Positions 45,763 through 54,182 of a stretch of DNA of 64,000 nt are shown here, piece by piece. Numbering within the stretch: the stretch's first letter is position 1; the number at the start of each line of letters is the position of its first letter. A program made the position numbers and the translations under genes. The stretch covers positions 620,001-684,000 of the forward strand of contig NC_019779.1 in the NCBI RefSeq assembly GCF_000317635.1, given 5' to 3'. Origin of the DNA: Halothece sp. PCC 7418. Lineage in GTDB: Bacteria > Cyanobacteriota > Cyanobacteriia > Cyanobacteriales > Rubidibacteraceae. Below the pieces are notes generated by a model. That model had not been told where the DNA came from, made no database searches, and was given only the letters and a program-made list of their open reading frames with translations.

Positions 45763-45845
45763 CTCTCTATAGCAATCCTATATCTTATGTAAAAAGTTAG
45801 TTCATTAAGGTGGGCAATGCCCACCCTACAAGGTATGATAAATGA

Positions 45846-48431
45846 TTAGTTTTGCAGGATTAATTGTTGACGGTGGGCGTGACTTAATTGTAAGTCTAAT
45901 CCTGTCACTTGTTCCAACATATAAACTAAGTGTTCAGGATTTAGCAATGTCCCATCATTGCGACAACTTCCCAGATAACGCAATTTTGCGGTGTGTTCGT
46001 CTAGTTGTTCAACTAAGGATAATTCAAACACGCGATCGCGCAGATTTAAGGTTTTCTTTTTCCCTGATTTTGTCGTTTTTTCCCACAAGATTTCCTCACG
46101 GTCTAAAATTGTTTGCAAGGCTTCTTTCCATTGCGTTTCTGACACCGACGTTTGCGCTTCTACAGTGACGAAATACTCGGCTTTTTCTAACAAGCTGGTT
46201 GCAGAATTTTTCAGACTCACCGCTTCCACAGAATTAATGATAATTCCTTCAGGAAGTTGTTCGGAAAGTCGATCGCGAAACTCTTGTAAGTCTAGCGTTT
46301 CTGTGAAGTCAAAATCCACAATTTCCCCACTACTGCTCATTCCTAAAGATAGCGCATTGGCGATACTAATTCTCGGACCAGGATGATAACCACCTGTAAA
46401 CGCAATGGGAAGTTTTGCCCGTCGAATGGCGCGATCGAACAATCGCACCAAATCTAAATGACTCACTAAACGCATTTCTCCTTCCTTGCTAAACCGCACT
46501 CGAATGCGTTGATCACGGGTTTGATCAGGTTGAAAATGTCCTTCAAATGTTGGGATTTCTGGCGGTTCTACAACAATATTATGACCGAAATCGATTCCAC
46601 ACACGCCACAATGAGAACAGCCAGCATAAGAACAATCAGGGACTGTTGCTGCGTCTAACGCCCGTTGTAAGTCCTCCTTCAGCCAGTTTTTATCGATTCC
46701 CGTGTCGATATGATCCCAAGGGAGAGGCGCGTTTAAGCGGTCATTTTGGCTTCCGCTTTCCATTGTCTCCCAGTCCCATTCGCCATTGTCCATTTTGCGA
46801 TATTTCCAGTCTAACCCTGCATCCGCGATCGCGGTTTCCCAAGCGTTAAACGCCTTTTCTAAACTTTCCCACCAGGAATCCATTCCAGCGCCTAACTCCC
46901 ACGCACGGCGTACAACAGGCGCTAAACGGCGATCGCCGCGTCCCACAAAATCTTCCATTGCGGAGATGCGAACGTCGGTGTAGTTCACTTTCACCCCTTT
47001 CATCCGTCGAAACTCTTCTCGCAGTAACTCCTGTTTGCGGATAAACTCAGCAGTCGATACAGAATGCCATTGAAAAGGTGTGTGCGGTTTCGGGGTAAAA
47101 TTGGAGATAGTGACGTTAAAATCAAGGCGTTTGCGTCCTTTGAGGCGACATTCTTGACGTAACCAACGGATGGTTTCTGCAATACCAATCACATCAGCAT
47201 CCGTTTCCCCTGGTAAGCCAATCATAAAGTAGAGTTTCACCTTATCCCAACCCTGTTCAAAAGCCGTTTTCACCCCGCGCAAGAGTTCCTCATTGGTTAA
47301 CCCTTTATTCACCACATCGCGCATCCGTTGCGTTCCTGCTTCTGGTGCGAATGTCAAACCACTTTTACGAGTACCGCCGATAATGTTAGCAATATTTTCA
47401 TCAAAGCGATCAACCCGTTGACTGGGAAGGGAGAGGGAAATATTTTCATCTTTGAGGCGGTTTTTCACTTCCATTCCTACCGCAGGGAGGGAAAGATAGT
47501 CGGAACAACTCAGGGAAAGCAGAGAGAACTCATTATAACCCGTTTCGCGGATTCCCTTCTCGATCGTTTCCACCACCTGTTCTGGTTCAACATCATGGGC
47601 GGGACGGGTCAACATTCCAGGTTGACAGAAGCGACAGCCACGAGTACAACCGCGTCTGATTTCCACACTGAGGCGATCGTGGACAGTTTCCACATAAGGC
47701 ACTAATCCGATAGAATAAGCTGGCATGGGTCGCGCCACCCGACGGATGATTCTCTCTGGAACATCATCACGGTTGGGATGCACTGATCCATCAGCGTTCA
47801 TGTCGTAGAAACGGGGAACATATACCCCTGGCACTTGCGCTAAGTCTAAGAGTAATTCTTCTTTACTCAGTCCTTCTTTTTTCCCTTCTTCAAGGATTAA
47901 TCCCACTTCTGGAAGCAGTTCTTCGCCATCACCGAGAGCGATAAAATCAAAGAAGTCTGCATAAGGTTCAGGGTTAGAGGTGGCGGTTTGTCCACCAGCA
48001 AAAATCAGGGGATAATCGCCGTTTTCTCGTTCTTGCCAGGTGAGGGGAATATGAGCAAGATCGAGCATTTCTAAGATATTCGTCGCGCCCAGTTCATAAC
48101 TGAGGCTAAATCCTAAGATATCAAAGTCTGTGACAGAACGACGATTTTCGAGGGCGAATAGCGGGGTTTTGGTTTCCCGTAGTTTTGCAGCGAGATCAGG
48201 TGCGGGGAGATAAGCGCGATCGCAGAGTTGACGGGGTTGAGCATTGAGAACATTGTATAAAATCACATGACCCAAGTTTGATGCGCCCACCTCATAGATT
48301 TCGGGGTAGGTGAGAACCCAGCGCACGATCGCGCTATCCCAAGGTTTGTGTTTTGTTCCTTGTTCGTTTCCCAAATAGCGGGCGGGTCGATTAATTTCTG
48401 GGGTTATCAGTTGCTCAACTGTGGCTGTCAT
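45846..48431 (-). CDS. Radical SAM protein fused to DUF2344 (TIGR03960/TIGR03936 type)
   Basis: 861 residues. Residues ~1-230 are a B12-binding-like N-terminal region. The radical SAM core has the cluster motif CTRGCRFC (about 260-268), followed by SLPSQRVDRF, FAPEAGTQRMRDVVNKG and YFMIGLPGET. A CSYAGCSHCGVCG cysteine cluster lies near 610-622. The C-terminal ~220 residues (RVRFSKEGEMRLVSHLDLVR onwards) are DUF2344. The fusion is widespread in cyanobacteria; its reaction is unknown. The intact gene is flanked by truncated copies of its own 3' end (44049-44284) and 5' end (49276-49545). Confidence 0.9.
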   Translation of the reverse strand: MTATVEQLITPEINRPARYLGNEQGTKHKPWDSAIVRWVLTYPEIYEVGASNLGHVILYNVLNAQPRQLCDRAYLPAPDLAAKLRETKTPLFALENRRSVTDFDILGFSLSYELGATNILEMLDLAHIPLTWQERENGDYPLIFAGGQTATSNPEPYADFFDFIALGDGEELLPEVGLILEEGKKEGLSKEELLLDLAQVPGVYVPRFYDMNADGSVHPNRDDVPERIIRRVARPMPAYSIGLVPYVETVHDRLSVEIRRGCTRGCRFCQPGMLTRPAHDVEPEQVVETIEKGIRETGYNEFSLLSLSCSDYLSLPAVGMEVKNRLKDENISLSLPSQRVDRFDENIANIIGGTRKSGLTFAPEAGTQRMRDVVNKGLTNEELLRGVKTAFEQGWDKVKLYFMIGLPGETDADVIGIAETIRWLRQECRLKGRKRLDFNVTISNFTPKPHTPFQWHSVSTAEFIRKQELLREEFRRMKGVKVNYTDVRISAMEDFVGRGDRRLAPVVRRAWELGAGMDSWWESLEKAFNAWETAIADAGLDWKYRKMDNGEWDWETMESGSQNDRLNAPLPWDHIDTGIDKNWLKEDLQRALDAATVPDCSYAGCSHCGVCGIDFGHNIVVEPPEIPTFEGHFQPDQTRDQRIRVRFSKEGEMRLVSHLDLVRLFDRAIRRAKLPIAFTGGYHPGPRISIANALSLGMSSSGEIVDFDFTETLDLQEFRDRLSEQLPEGIIINSVEAVSLKNSATSLLEKAEYFVTVEAQTSVSETQWKEALQTILDREEILWEKTTKSGKKKTLNLRDRVFELSLVEQLDEHTAKLRYLGSCRNDGTLLNPEHLVYMLEQVTGLDLQLSHAHRQQLILQN

Positions 48432-48530
48432 CGGCTATCCTTTTCCTTGTTACTTTCCATTTCTCATGGTAGTTCAGGATTCGTTAGCCAGACACATTCC
48501 ATAAGCCATGCAAGATCAGAAATCTTATCC

Positions 48531-48890
48531 TTATAGCCATCTCCCTAAAAACTCCACAGTATTAATCATCTCTTCAGCAGATTTGATTGAAGCCAATCTT
48601 AATAACCCTCTCATCTGGTCGCCTATAGAGTGTTCTTGCTTGCCAAAAATAATTCCAGCGTGAGACGTTCCACTTTGTAACCAGTCTGAATGAATCCGAT
48701 AAAAATCTCTGACATTAAACGTAAAAATAATCCGTTGATGTTCCAACGCCCACACTAATTGTTGCTCATCTGATCGCGCCAGCATATCTACTTCAGAAGC
48801 CGATAGAACATCTGCACCACGATTCCTTAGTGCTTGTAAAAGGCGCTTACTGGTAGCATCTTCATCCAAATAGAAACGAATAGCAGACAC
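48531..48890 (-). CDS. DUF5615 PIN-like toxin
   Basis: 119 residues. RFYLDEDATSKRLLQALRNR, GADVLSASEVDMLARSDEQQ and TFNVRDFYRIH form the PIN-like core of the DUF5615 (Mut7-C-like) family, with acidic residues at the expected positions (DED, E, D, NxxDF). It is typically the toxin partner of a DUF433 antitoxin, which is the next gene upstream, 7 bases away. Confidence 0.85.
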   Translation of the reverse strand: MSAIRFYLDEDATSKRLLQALRNRGADVLSASEVDMLARSDEQQLVWALEHQRIIFTFNVRDFYRIHSDWLQSGTSHAGIIFGKQEHSIGDQMRGLLRLASIKSAEEMINTVEFLGRWL

Positions 48891-48897
48891 AATAAAA

Positions 48898-49179
48898 CTA
48901 GGATAATTGAGAGGCTAATCTTTCATACTCGGTTGCCTCTGCCTCTAAATCTTGGTCTATAATTTGCTGATTGGCATAATAGTAAGCGAGTGCTGCGTGG
49001 ACTTGGGCTAAGGTTAAATAAGGCTTATCGGCTACAATTTTATCAGCACTATCACCTTGCTTGTAGAGGGTAACAATGCGCCGAACAGATGTTCCAGTCC
49101 CCGCAATAATTGGGCGACCGCTTTGAAGATCAGGGGAGGTAGTAATTAAGCTACCAATATTAACCACAGCTTGAGACAT
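48898..49179 (-). CDS. DUF433 antitoxin-like protein
   Basis: 93 residues. SGRPIIAGTGTSVRRIVTLY and LTLAQVHAALAYYYANQQI are the DUF433 signature (GxPxIxGTRxxV ... LxxxxVxxALxYY). It forms a predicted TA pair with the DUF5615 gene downstream. The pair occupies the spacer between the intact radical-SAM gene and its duplicated 5' end. Confidence 0.9.
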   Translation of the reverse strand: MSQAVVNIGSLITTSPDLQSGRPIIAGTGTSVRRIVTLYKQGDSADKIVADKPYLTLAQVHAALAYYYANQQIIDQDLEAEATEYERLASQLS

Positions 49180-49275
49180 ATCTTAATGCTTTTAAGTTAA
49201 GGCTTTGTGGCAATTATAAAGCTAGTCCAGTGAGGTTAAACAACTCACTATATTCTCATAATATCCTATGCTTTT

Positions 49276-49545
49276 AGCGCGATCGCAGAGTTGACGGGGT
49301 TGAGCATTGAGAACATTGTATAAAATCATAGACCAAGTTTGATGCGCCCACTTCGTAGATTTCGGGGTAGGTGAGAACCCAGCGCACGATCGCGCTATCC
49401 CAAGGTTTGTGTTTTGTTCCTTGTTCGTTTCCCAAATAGCGGGCGGGTCGATTAATTTCTGGGGTTATCAGTTGCTCAACTGTGGCTGTCATCGGTTCCC
49501 TTTTCTCCTTTTGACTCACTATTTCTCATGGTAGTTCACGATTCA
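49276..49545 (-). pseudogene. Duplicated 5' end of the radical-SAM gene
   Basis: About 270 bases nearly identical to 48213-48484, including the start codon, the first ~70 codons (MTATVEQLITPEINRPARYL...) and about 60 bases of leader. A 2-base deletion (AATCATAGACC against AATCACATGACCC) shifts the frame. The inner end of the identity begins exactly at AGCGCGATCGC (HIP1). Any product is a short out-of-frame peptide. Confidence 0.92.
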
Positions 49546-49719
49546 GGGAGTTGATTGAGAGAGCGCGATCGTGAACAAAAACGAATTGACAGTGATCTTT
49601 GAATTTTGTAATAATTAAATATTATGTAGAGTGCTGTACCACAACTGCTGTCCAATTTATAGTTATGCCACAAACAGGATATGCCCTCTTGTGGTAAATG
49701 AGCTAGTGGAATTAGTTTT

Positions 49720-50583
49720 ATGACAATCGACTTTGGCGATATCAAAAAATATAATCCTGATAGAGGATTTGGGTTTGTTAGTCGTACTTTTTTAAAAACT
49801 AACAAAGAAATTTTCTTCCATATCAAAAAAATAAAAAAAGAACATCCTGAGTTAGCCAATAAATTGGATAATAGTGAAACTTTTGAAAACATAAATTTCT
49901 GGTATGAAGTTGAAAGAACTGAAAAGGGCGAACAAGTTAGTCAGCTATGGCTAAGCGCAGACAATATCCCTCAGAGCTATAAACATGAACTATATGATTT
50001 GACCCAAAAAGTAGAGAGTATCTGGAAAAATATAGACTCTCCAAAACCTAGTTGGCTTGACCGTGTAACGATAGAGTTGGTTGGAGTTAATCGCACATCT
50101 GAACTCAATATTGAGAGAAATAACCTAGAGAGTCAACGTAAAGCAGCCGAAGAGGAACAACGCAGAGTAGCTGAAGCTGCACGCTTAAAGCAGATAGAAG
50201 CCAGACGAGAAAAGGAACGTCAAGAAGCCAAACGTCAAGAACAGATGAGGATTGCTAAAGAAAATGAAATTAGAAGACTAGGTGAGGACTATGATTTAGA
50301 AGAATCAGAGGCTAGGGAATTATATCAACTATTAACAGAGATGTGTCCTTTAAATTTTACACATAGTAAGCAACTCTCGAATTATATTGTACAACATAAA
50401 CTTGGTTATAAATATCCAAATATTTCAGGTATTGTAAGAATGGAAGCAGCAGGTCGAGAATGGGATTTTCATGGAGGGTTTCCAACATCGATATATAGGA
50501 TCATATGCCAGGAACTCAACTTGGATAACCAAAGGACTCCTGCAAGACCAATAAGATTTACACCATTTAAAGATGTCTTGTAA
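49720..50583 (+). CDS. Cold-shock-domain / coiled-coil protein of unknown function
   Basis: 287 residues. The N-terminus reads GDIKKYNPDRGFGFVSRTF and later EIFFHIKKI, the RNP1 (GFGFV) and RNP2 (IFFHI) motifs of a cold-shock/OB domain (residues 4-75) that binds single-stranded nucleic acid. Residues ~130-185 form a long charged coiled coil (RKAAEEEQRRVAEAARLKQI ...). The C-terminal ~100 residues (LYQLLTEMCPLNFTHSKQLS ... GREWDFHGGFPTSIYRIICQ) are a separate unrecognised domain. Low GC compared with neighbours and location in the TA-rich zone suggest acquired DNA; a defence or RNA-binding role is only a guess. Confidence 0.7.
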   Translation: MTIDFGDIKKYNPDRGFGFVSRTFLKTNKEIFFHIKKIKKEHPELANKLDNSETFENINFWYEVERTEKGEQVSQLWLSADNIPQSYKHELYDLTQKVESIWKNIDSPKPSWLDRVTIELVGVNRTSELNIERNNLESQRKAAEEEQRRVAEAARLKQIEARREKERQEAKRQEQMRIAKENEIRRLGEDYDLEESEARELYQLLTEMCPLNFTHSKQLSNYIVQHKLGYKYPNISGIVRMEAAGREWDFHGGFPTSIYRIICQELNLDNQRTPARPIRFTPFKDVL

Positions 50584-50745
50584 ATAAATAATCATGATCT
50601 TGCTGTTGGGAGCAACGATCGCGTTTTGGAATCAACGGAAAGGAAAGGTAAAGCGCGATCAGGTGTTTGAGAAAGAAGCAGCGATCGCCGTACTTTCATG
50701 AAGTTGCTAAGATAGACACAGTAACTTAGGATCTTGCGCGATCAA

Positions 50746-50958
50746 ATGACACTCGAAGAACAAGTAATGCGCCTTCCCAAGGCAGAAAAGTTGAAATTGA
50801 TGGAAGCTCTTTGGTCAGATTTAAGTCGGAATTCAGAAGAGTTTGAGCCTCCTCAATGGCATCGTGAAGCATTAGAAGAAACAGAGCGATTGATTGCTGA
50901 AGGGAAAGAAACCTTTATGGATTGGGAAGAATCAAAGCGGATGCTCAGGGAAAATTAG
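50746..50958 (+). CDS. Addiction-module antitoxin (PF09720-like)
   Basis: 70 residues from the ATG at 50746 (the frame is open slightly upstream, but MTLEEQVMRLPKAEKLKLME is the family start). The ALWSDLS, PPQWHREALEETE, and TFMDWEESKRML segments are typical of the putative addiction-module component family. The stop overlaps the toxin start region by one base spacing. Confidence 0.87.
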   Translation: MTLEEQVMRLPKAEKLKLMEALWSDLSRNSEEFEPPQWHREALEETERLIAEGKETFMDWEESKRMLREN

Positions 50959-50959
50959 C

Positions 50960-51250
50960 GTGAAGATTTTCATCTTAACCTTGGCGACAAAAGATTTGCG
51001 CCGAGGACAAAAGTTTTACGAAGCACAAAAGGAGGGATTGGGAGAATATTTTCTAAACTCTTTGTTTTCAGACATAGACTCCCTTGAATTTTATGCTGGA
51101 ATCCATCGCAAGATCAACGGTTATCACTGTCTCCTTGCCAAAAAATTTCCTTATGCCATTTATTACAAGATTATTGAAGATGAAATCAGAGTTTATCGGG
51201 TTTTAGATTGTCGGCAAGACCCATCTAAGACTAAACGCTCACTCTCCTAG
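50960..51250 (+). CDS. RelE/ParE-family toxin
   Basis: 96 residues from the GTG at 50960, one base after the antitoxin stop: KIFILTLATKDLRRGQKFYE, SLFSDIDSLEFYAGIHRKIN, and the C-terminal FPYAIYYKIIEDEIRVYRVL strand with a following DCRQDP match ParE/RelE toxins paired with PF09720 antitoxins. Confidence 0.88.
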   Translation: MKIFILTLATKDLRRGQKFYEAQKEGLGEYFLNSLFSDIDSLEFYAGIHRKINGYHCLLAKKFPYAIYYKIIEDEIRVYRVLDCRQDPSKTKRSLS

Positions 51251-51363
51251 GTTTCAGATTTTTGGGAAGAAGCAGTGATTGAGCAAAGCTCACGCCATGC
51301 CAAGCAGCGATCGCCCTAATTTGATGAAGTTCCTAAGATTGATCTTGTTATAGAGGTATCGTG

Positions 51364-51426
51364 ATGACAAACCAAGAGTTATTAGGTGAACTTTTAGCCG
51401 TACCAACGGGTCAGGTTAAAGCCTAG
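51364..51426 (+). pseudogene. Truncated second antitoxin-like start
   Basis: A 20-codon frame (MTNQELLGELLAVPTGQVKA, then stop) follows a leader (AAGCAGCGATCGCC..TA..TT.ATGAAGTT.CTAAGAT) similar to the one before the antitoxin at 50746. It looks like the residue of a second addiction module that lost its body. Confidence 0.35.
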
Positions 51427-51509
51427 ATGCAAGATTCCTATTTTGCTTAATATCCAAGTTAGACACTTTAAATTAGAATTATTCCTTAACGTGATCAATC
51501 AGAATTGAA

Positions 51510-52814
51510 ATGAACGCTCCTCACTATCTAGAAACTCGCTGTTTACACGCGGGTCAAACCCCTGACCCAACAACCCTGGCTCGTGCTGTCCCTCTCTACC
51601 GAACAAGTTCCTATGTGTTTCGCGATACCGAACACGCTGCGAACTTGTTTGGATTGAAGGAATTAGGCAATATTTACACACGACTTGGCAATCCCACCCA
51701 AGAAGTTTTAGAACAACGGGTTGCTGCAATGGAAGGAGGGGCTGCTGCTCTCGCCTTAGCATCTGGAACCAGTGCCATTTTCTATAGTGTGATTAACATC
51801 TGTCAGACAGGGGACGAAATCGTGTCCGCGAATAATCTCTATGGGGGAACTTACACGATGTTTAATGACATCCTCCCGAACTTTGGCATCCACACTCGTT
51901 TTGTCGATCCTCGTCAACCAGAAAACTTCGCTGCTGCGATTACGGAAAACACTAAGTTGGTGTTTTGTGAGACAGTTGGAAATCCAGCCTTAGAAGTCAC
52001 AGATTTAGAGGCGATCGCGCAAATTGCCCATGATAATGGTCTTCCCCTCATTGTTGACAGTACCTTTACCACCCCCTATCTGTTACGCCCGATTGAACAC
52101 GGAGCGGACATTGTGATCCATTCCCTGACCAAATGGTTAGGCGGTCATGGGGCTGGAATTGGGGGTGTCGTTGTGGATGCGGGACGCTTCAACTGGCAAT
52201 CAGATAAATTTCCACTGATGACGCAGCCTGATGCTAGTTATCATGGCTTGAGGTTTGCTTACGATCTCGGAGAGTTATCGCCCATTGCCTATCTCATTCG
52301 GATGCGTGTTGTTCCCCTGCGGAATTTAGGGGCCTGCATTTCCCCTGATAATGCTTGGTTATTTTTACAAGGCATTGAAACACTACACTTGCGGATGCAA
52401 CGTCACTCTGAGAATGCGCTGGCGGTGGCTCGCTTCCTGTCGCAGCATCCCGCCGTCGCCTGGGTGAACTATCCAGGTCTAGAAACGAACCCTGCTTTCC
52501 CACTGGCGAAACGCTATCTTAAACAGGGATTTGGCGCGATGGTTGTGTTTGGGATTAAAGGAGGAGAAGCGGGCGGACGACAATTTATTGAGCAACTCCA
52601 GCTTTTCTCTCATCTTGCCAATGTTGGAGATGCCAAAAGTCTTGCCATTCACCCTGCAACCACAACCCACTCTCAACTCTCAGCAGCAGATCAACAAGCG
52701 GGAGGCATTAGCCCGGAACTGATTCGCCTGTCGATTGGGATTGAACATATTGACGATATAATTACAGATCTTGATCAAGCCCTAAACAAGGCAACATCAA
52801 CCTCTCATCTCTAG
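51510..52814 (+). CDS. metY: O-acetylhomoserine sulfhydrylase MetY
   Basis: 434 residues, a PLP enzyme of the Cys/Met metabolism family. It joins O-acetylhomoserine and sulfide to give homocysteine. Visible are ETRCLHAGQTPDPTTLARAV at the N-terminus, YTRLGNPTQEVLEQRVAAME, the PLP lysine in HSLTKWLGGHG (about residue 209), and RLSIGIEHIDDII near the end. The length of ~430 favours MetY over MetB/MetC (~390). metX follows 84 bases downstream, completing the pathway. Confidence 0.95.
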   Translation: MNAPHYLETRCLHAGQTPDPTTLARAVPLYRTSSYVFRDTEHAANLFGLKELGNIYTRLGNPTQEVLEQRVAAMEGGAAALALASGTSAIFYSVINICQTGDEIVSANNLYGGTYTMFNDILPNFGIHTRFVDPRQPENFAAAITENTKLVFCETVGNPALEVTDLEAIAQIAHDNGLPLIVDSTFTTPYLLRPIEHGADIVIHSLTKWLGGHGAGIGGVVVDAGRFNWQSDKFPLMTQPDASYHGLRFAYDLGELSPIAYLIRMRVVPLRNLGACISPDNAWLFLQGIETLHLRMQRHSENALAVARFLSQHPAVAWVNYPGLETNPAFPLAKRYLKQGFGAMVVFGIKGGEAGGRQFIEQLQLFSHLANVGDAKSLAIHPATTTHSQLSAADQQAGGISPELIRLSIGIEHIDDIITDLDQALNKATSTSHL

Positions 52815-52898
52815 TTGCTTGGATAGCGGTAGCTTCTAGGAGTTAACGTTATTCAAGCATCGGGTGAGAATCTGTAGTCAAGGTATGGATAATTTTGG

Positions 52899-54044
52899 AT
52901 GAGTATTGGTTCTGTAAAAACACATTTTTTTGATCTCACAGCGACCGGTCCCTTTCATCTGGTCTCAGGAGAGAAGTTGGATACAGCAGCGATCGCCTAT
53001 GAAACCTATGGCACACTCAATAAAGATGCGAGTAATGCGATCTTACTTTTCCATGCCTTGACTGGCAGTCAACACGCTGCGGGTTTCAATCCTCAGGTAT
53101 CGGGTGTTGATGACTTGTGGACTGAAGAATGTATGACGGGTTGGTGGGATGCCTTTATTGGTCCAGGTAAAACGCTCGACACGGAACGTTTTTTTATCAT
53201 CTGCGCCAACTACTTAGGCAGTTGCTACGGCTCAACTGGCCCAATGTCCACTAACCCCCACACGGGTCAGATTTACGGTCATACCTTTCCTCGCGTGAAT
53301 GCCCTAGACATCGTGCATAGTCAACTCCAATTGCTCGATCATTTAGGGATTGAGCAGTTACACGCTGTTGTTGGAGGGTCTCTAGGGGGGATGTTGGCAC
53401 TTCTCTTGGCGACGCGATTCCCGCAACGAGTGAGGAAAGTCATTATGATGGCGACGGGAATGGAGGTTACTGTATTGCAGCGCATCCATAATTTTGAGCA
53501 GATTATGGCAATTCGCAATGACTTGAATTTCAATGATGGGGACTATTATGCGACTGCTCTACCAAAAGAGGGATTAGCCTTGGCACGTATGATCTCCCAT
53601 AAAACCTTTGTTTCCTTAGGTGTGCTGGAGGGGCGAGCCAGACAACAAATTGCCAGCCATGAACTCATTGGTCAGTTCTATGCGCTTTCTGATGCCATTG
53701 AGTCTTATATGCTGCATCAAGGAATAAAATTTGCTGAACGGTTCGACGCGAATAGCTACTTACGGCTGATGGATATGTGGCAGCACTTTTCCTTGGGGGA
53801 CTTGAGCCCTGAATCCCTTGCCCCCTGTCAGCATCAGCAACATCTGGTCTTCAGTATTGATTCGGATGTGTGCTACTATCCTGAAGAGCAATGGGCGATT
53901 GTCCAACTGCTGAAAGCGGGTGACATCAATGTCAAGTACATCACGGTTCATTCTGATAAGGGGCATGACTCTTTCTTGCTGGAAACAGAACTTTATGCTC
54001 CGTACATTCAGTTCTTACTGGATGGTTCTGCTCAAAAAAATTGA
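52899..54044 (+). CDS. metX: Homoserine O-acetyltransferase MetX
   Basis: 381-residue alpha/beta hydrolase-fold acyltransferase: activates homoserine with acetyl-CoA for MetY. Motifs: AYETYGTLN, HALTGSQHAAG, ANYLGSCYGSTGP, the nucleophile Ser in GGSLGGMLAL (family GGSMGGMQ; the Met-to-Leu and Gln-to-Leu changes are mild), DSDVCYYPEEQ with the catalytic Asp region, and the final His in DKGHDSFL. It is in an operon with metY. By motif, acetyl- and succinyltransferases cannot be fully told apart, but metY context supports acetyl. Confidence 0.94.
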   Translation: MSIGSVKTHFFDLTATGPFHLVSGEKLDTAAIAYETYGTLNKDASNAILLFHALTGSQHAAGFNPQVSGVDDLWTEECMTGWWDAFIGPGKTLDTERFFIICANYLGSCYGSTGPMSTNPHTGQIYGHTFPRVNALDIVHSQLQLLDHLGIEQLHAVVGGSLGGMLALLLATRFPQRVRKVIMMATGMEVTVLQRIHNFEQIMAIRNDLNFNDGDYYATALPKEGLALARMISHKTFVSLGVLEGRARQQIASHELIGQFYALSDAIESYMLHQGIKFAERFDANSYLRLMDMWQHFSLGDLSPESLAPCQHQQHLVFSIDSDVCYYPEEQWAIVQLLKAGDINVKYITVHSDKGHDSFLLETELYAPYIQFLLDGSAQKN

Positions 54045-54182
54045 TTTGGATTACTTCACTCCATGCCAGTCTTTCTCACTTAAAGGTGACACTCTCAGCG
54101 TGCCAATTGGGGAAAAGGTAACTTTAAAATTCCTTTCCCCTTTGACCTTGCCTCAGCGCGTAGTGCTATAAACTGCTCAAGC

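Noticed and set aside
50592-50699. 34-codon frame (MILLLGATIAFWNQRKG...) as a small membrane protein
   Set aside because: Too short, no family match, HIP1-rich spacer sequence and no clear ribosome-binding site.
51427-51509. SAM or cobalamin riboswitch before metY
   Set aside because: The leader is short and AT-rich; no conserved riboswitch core was recognised.
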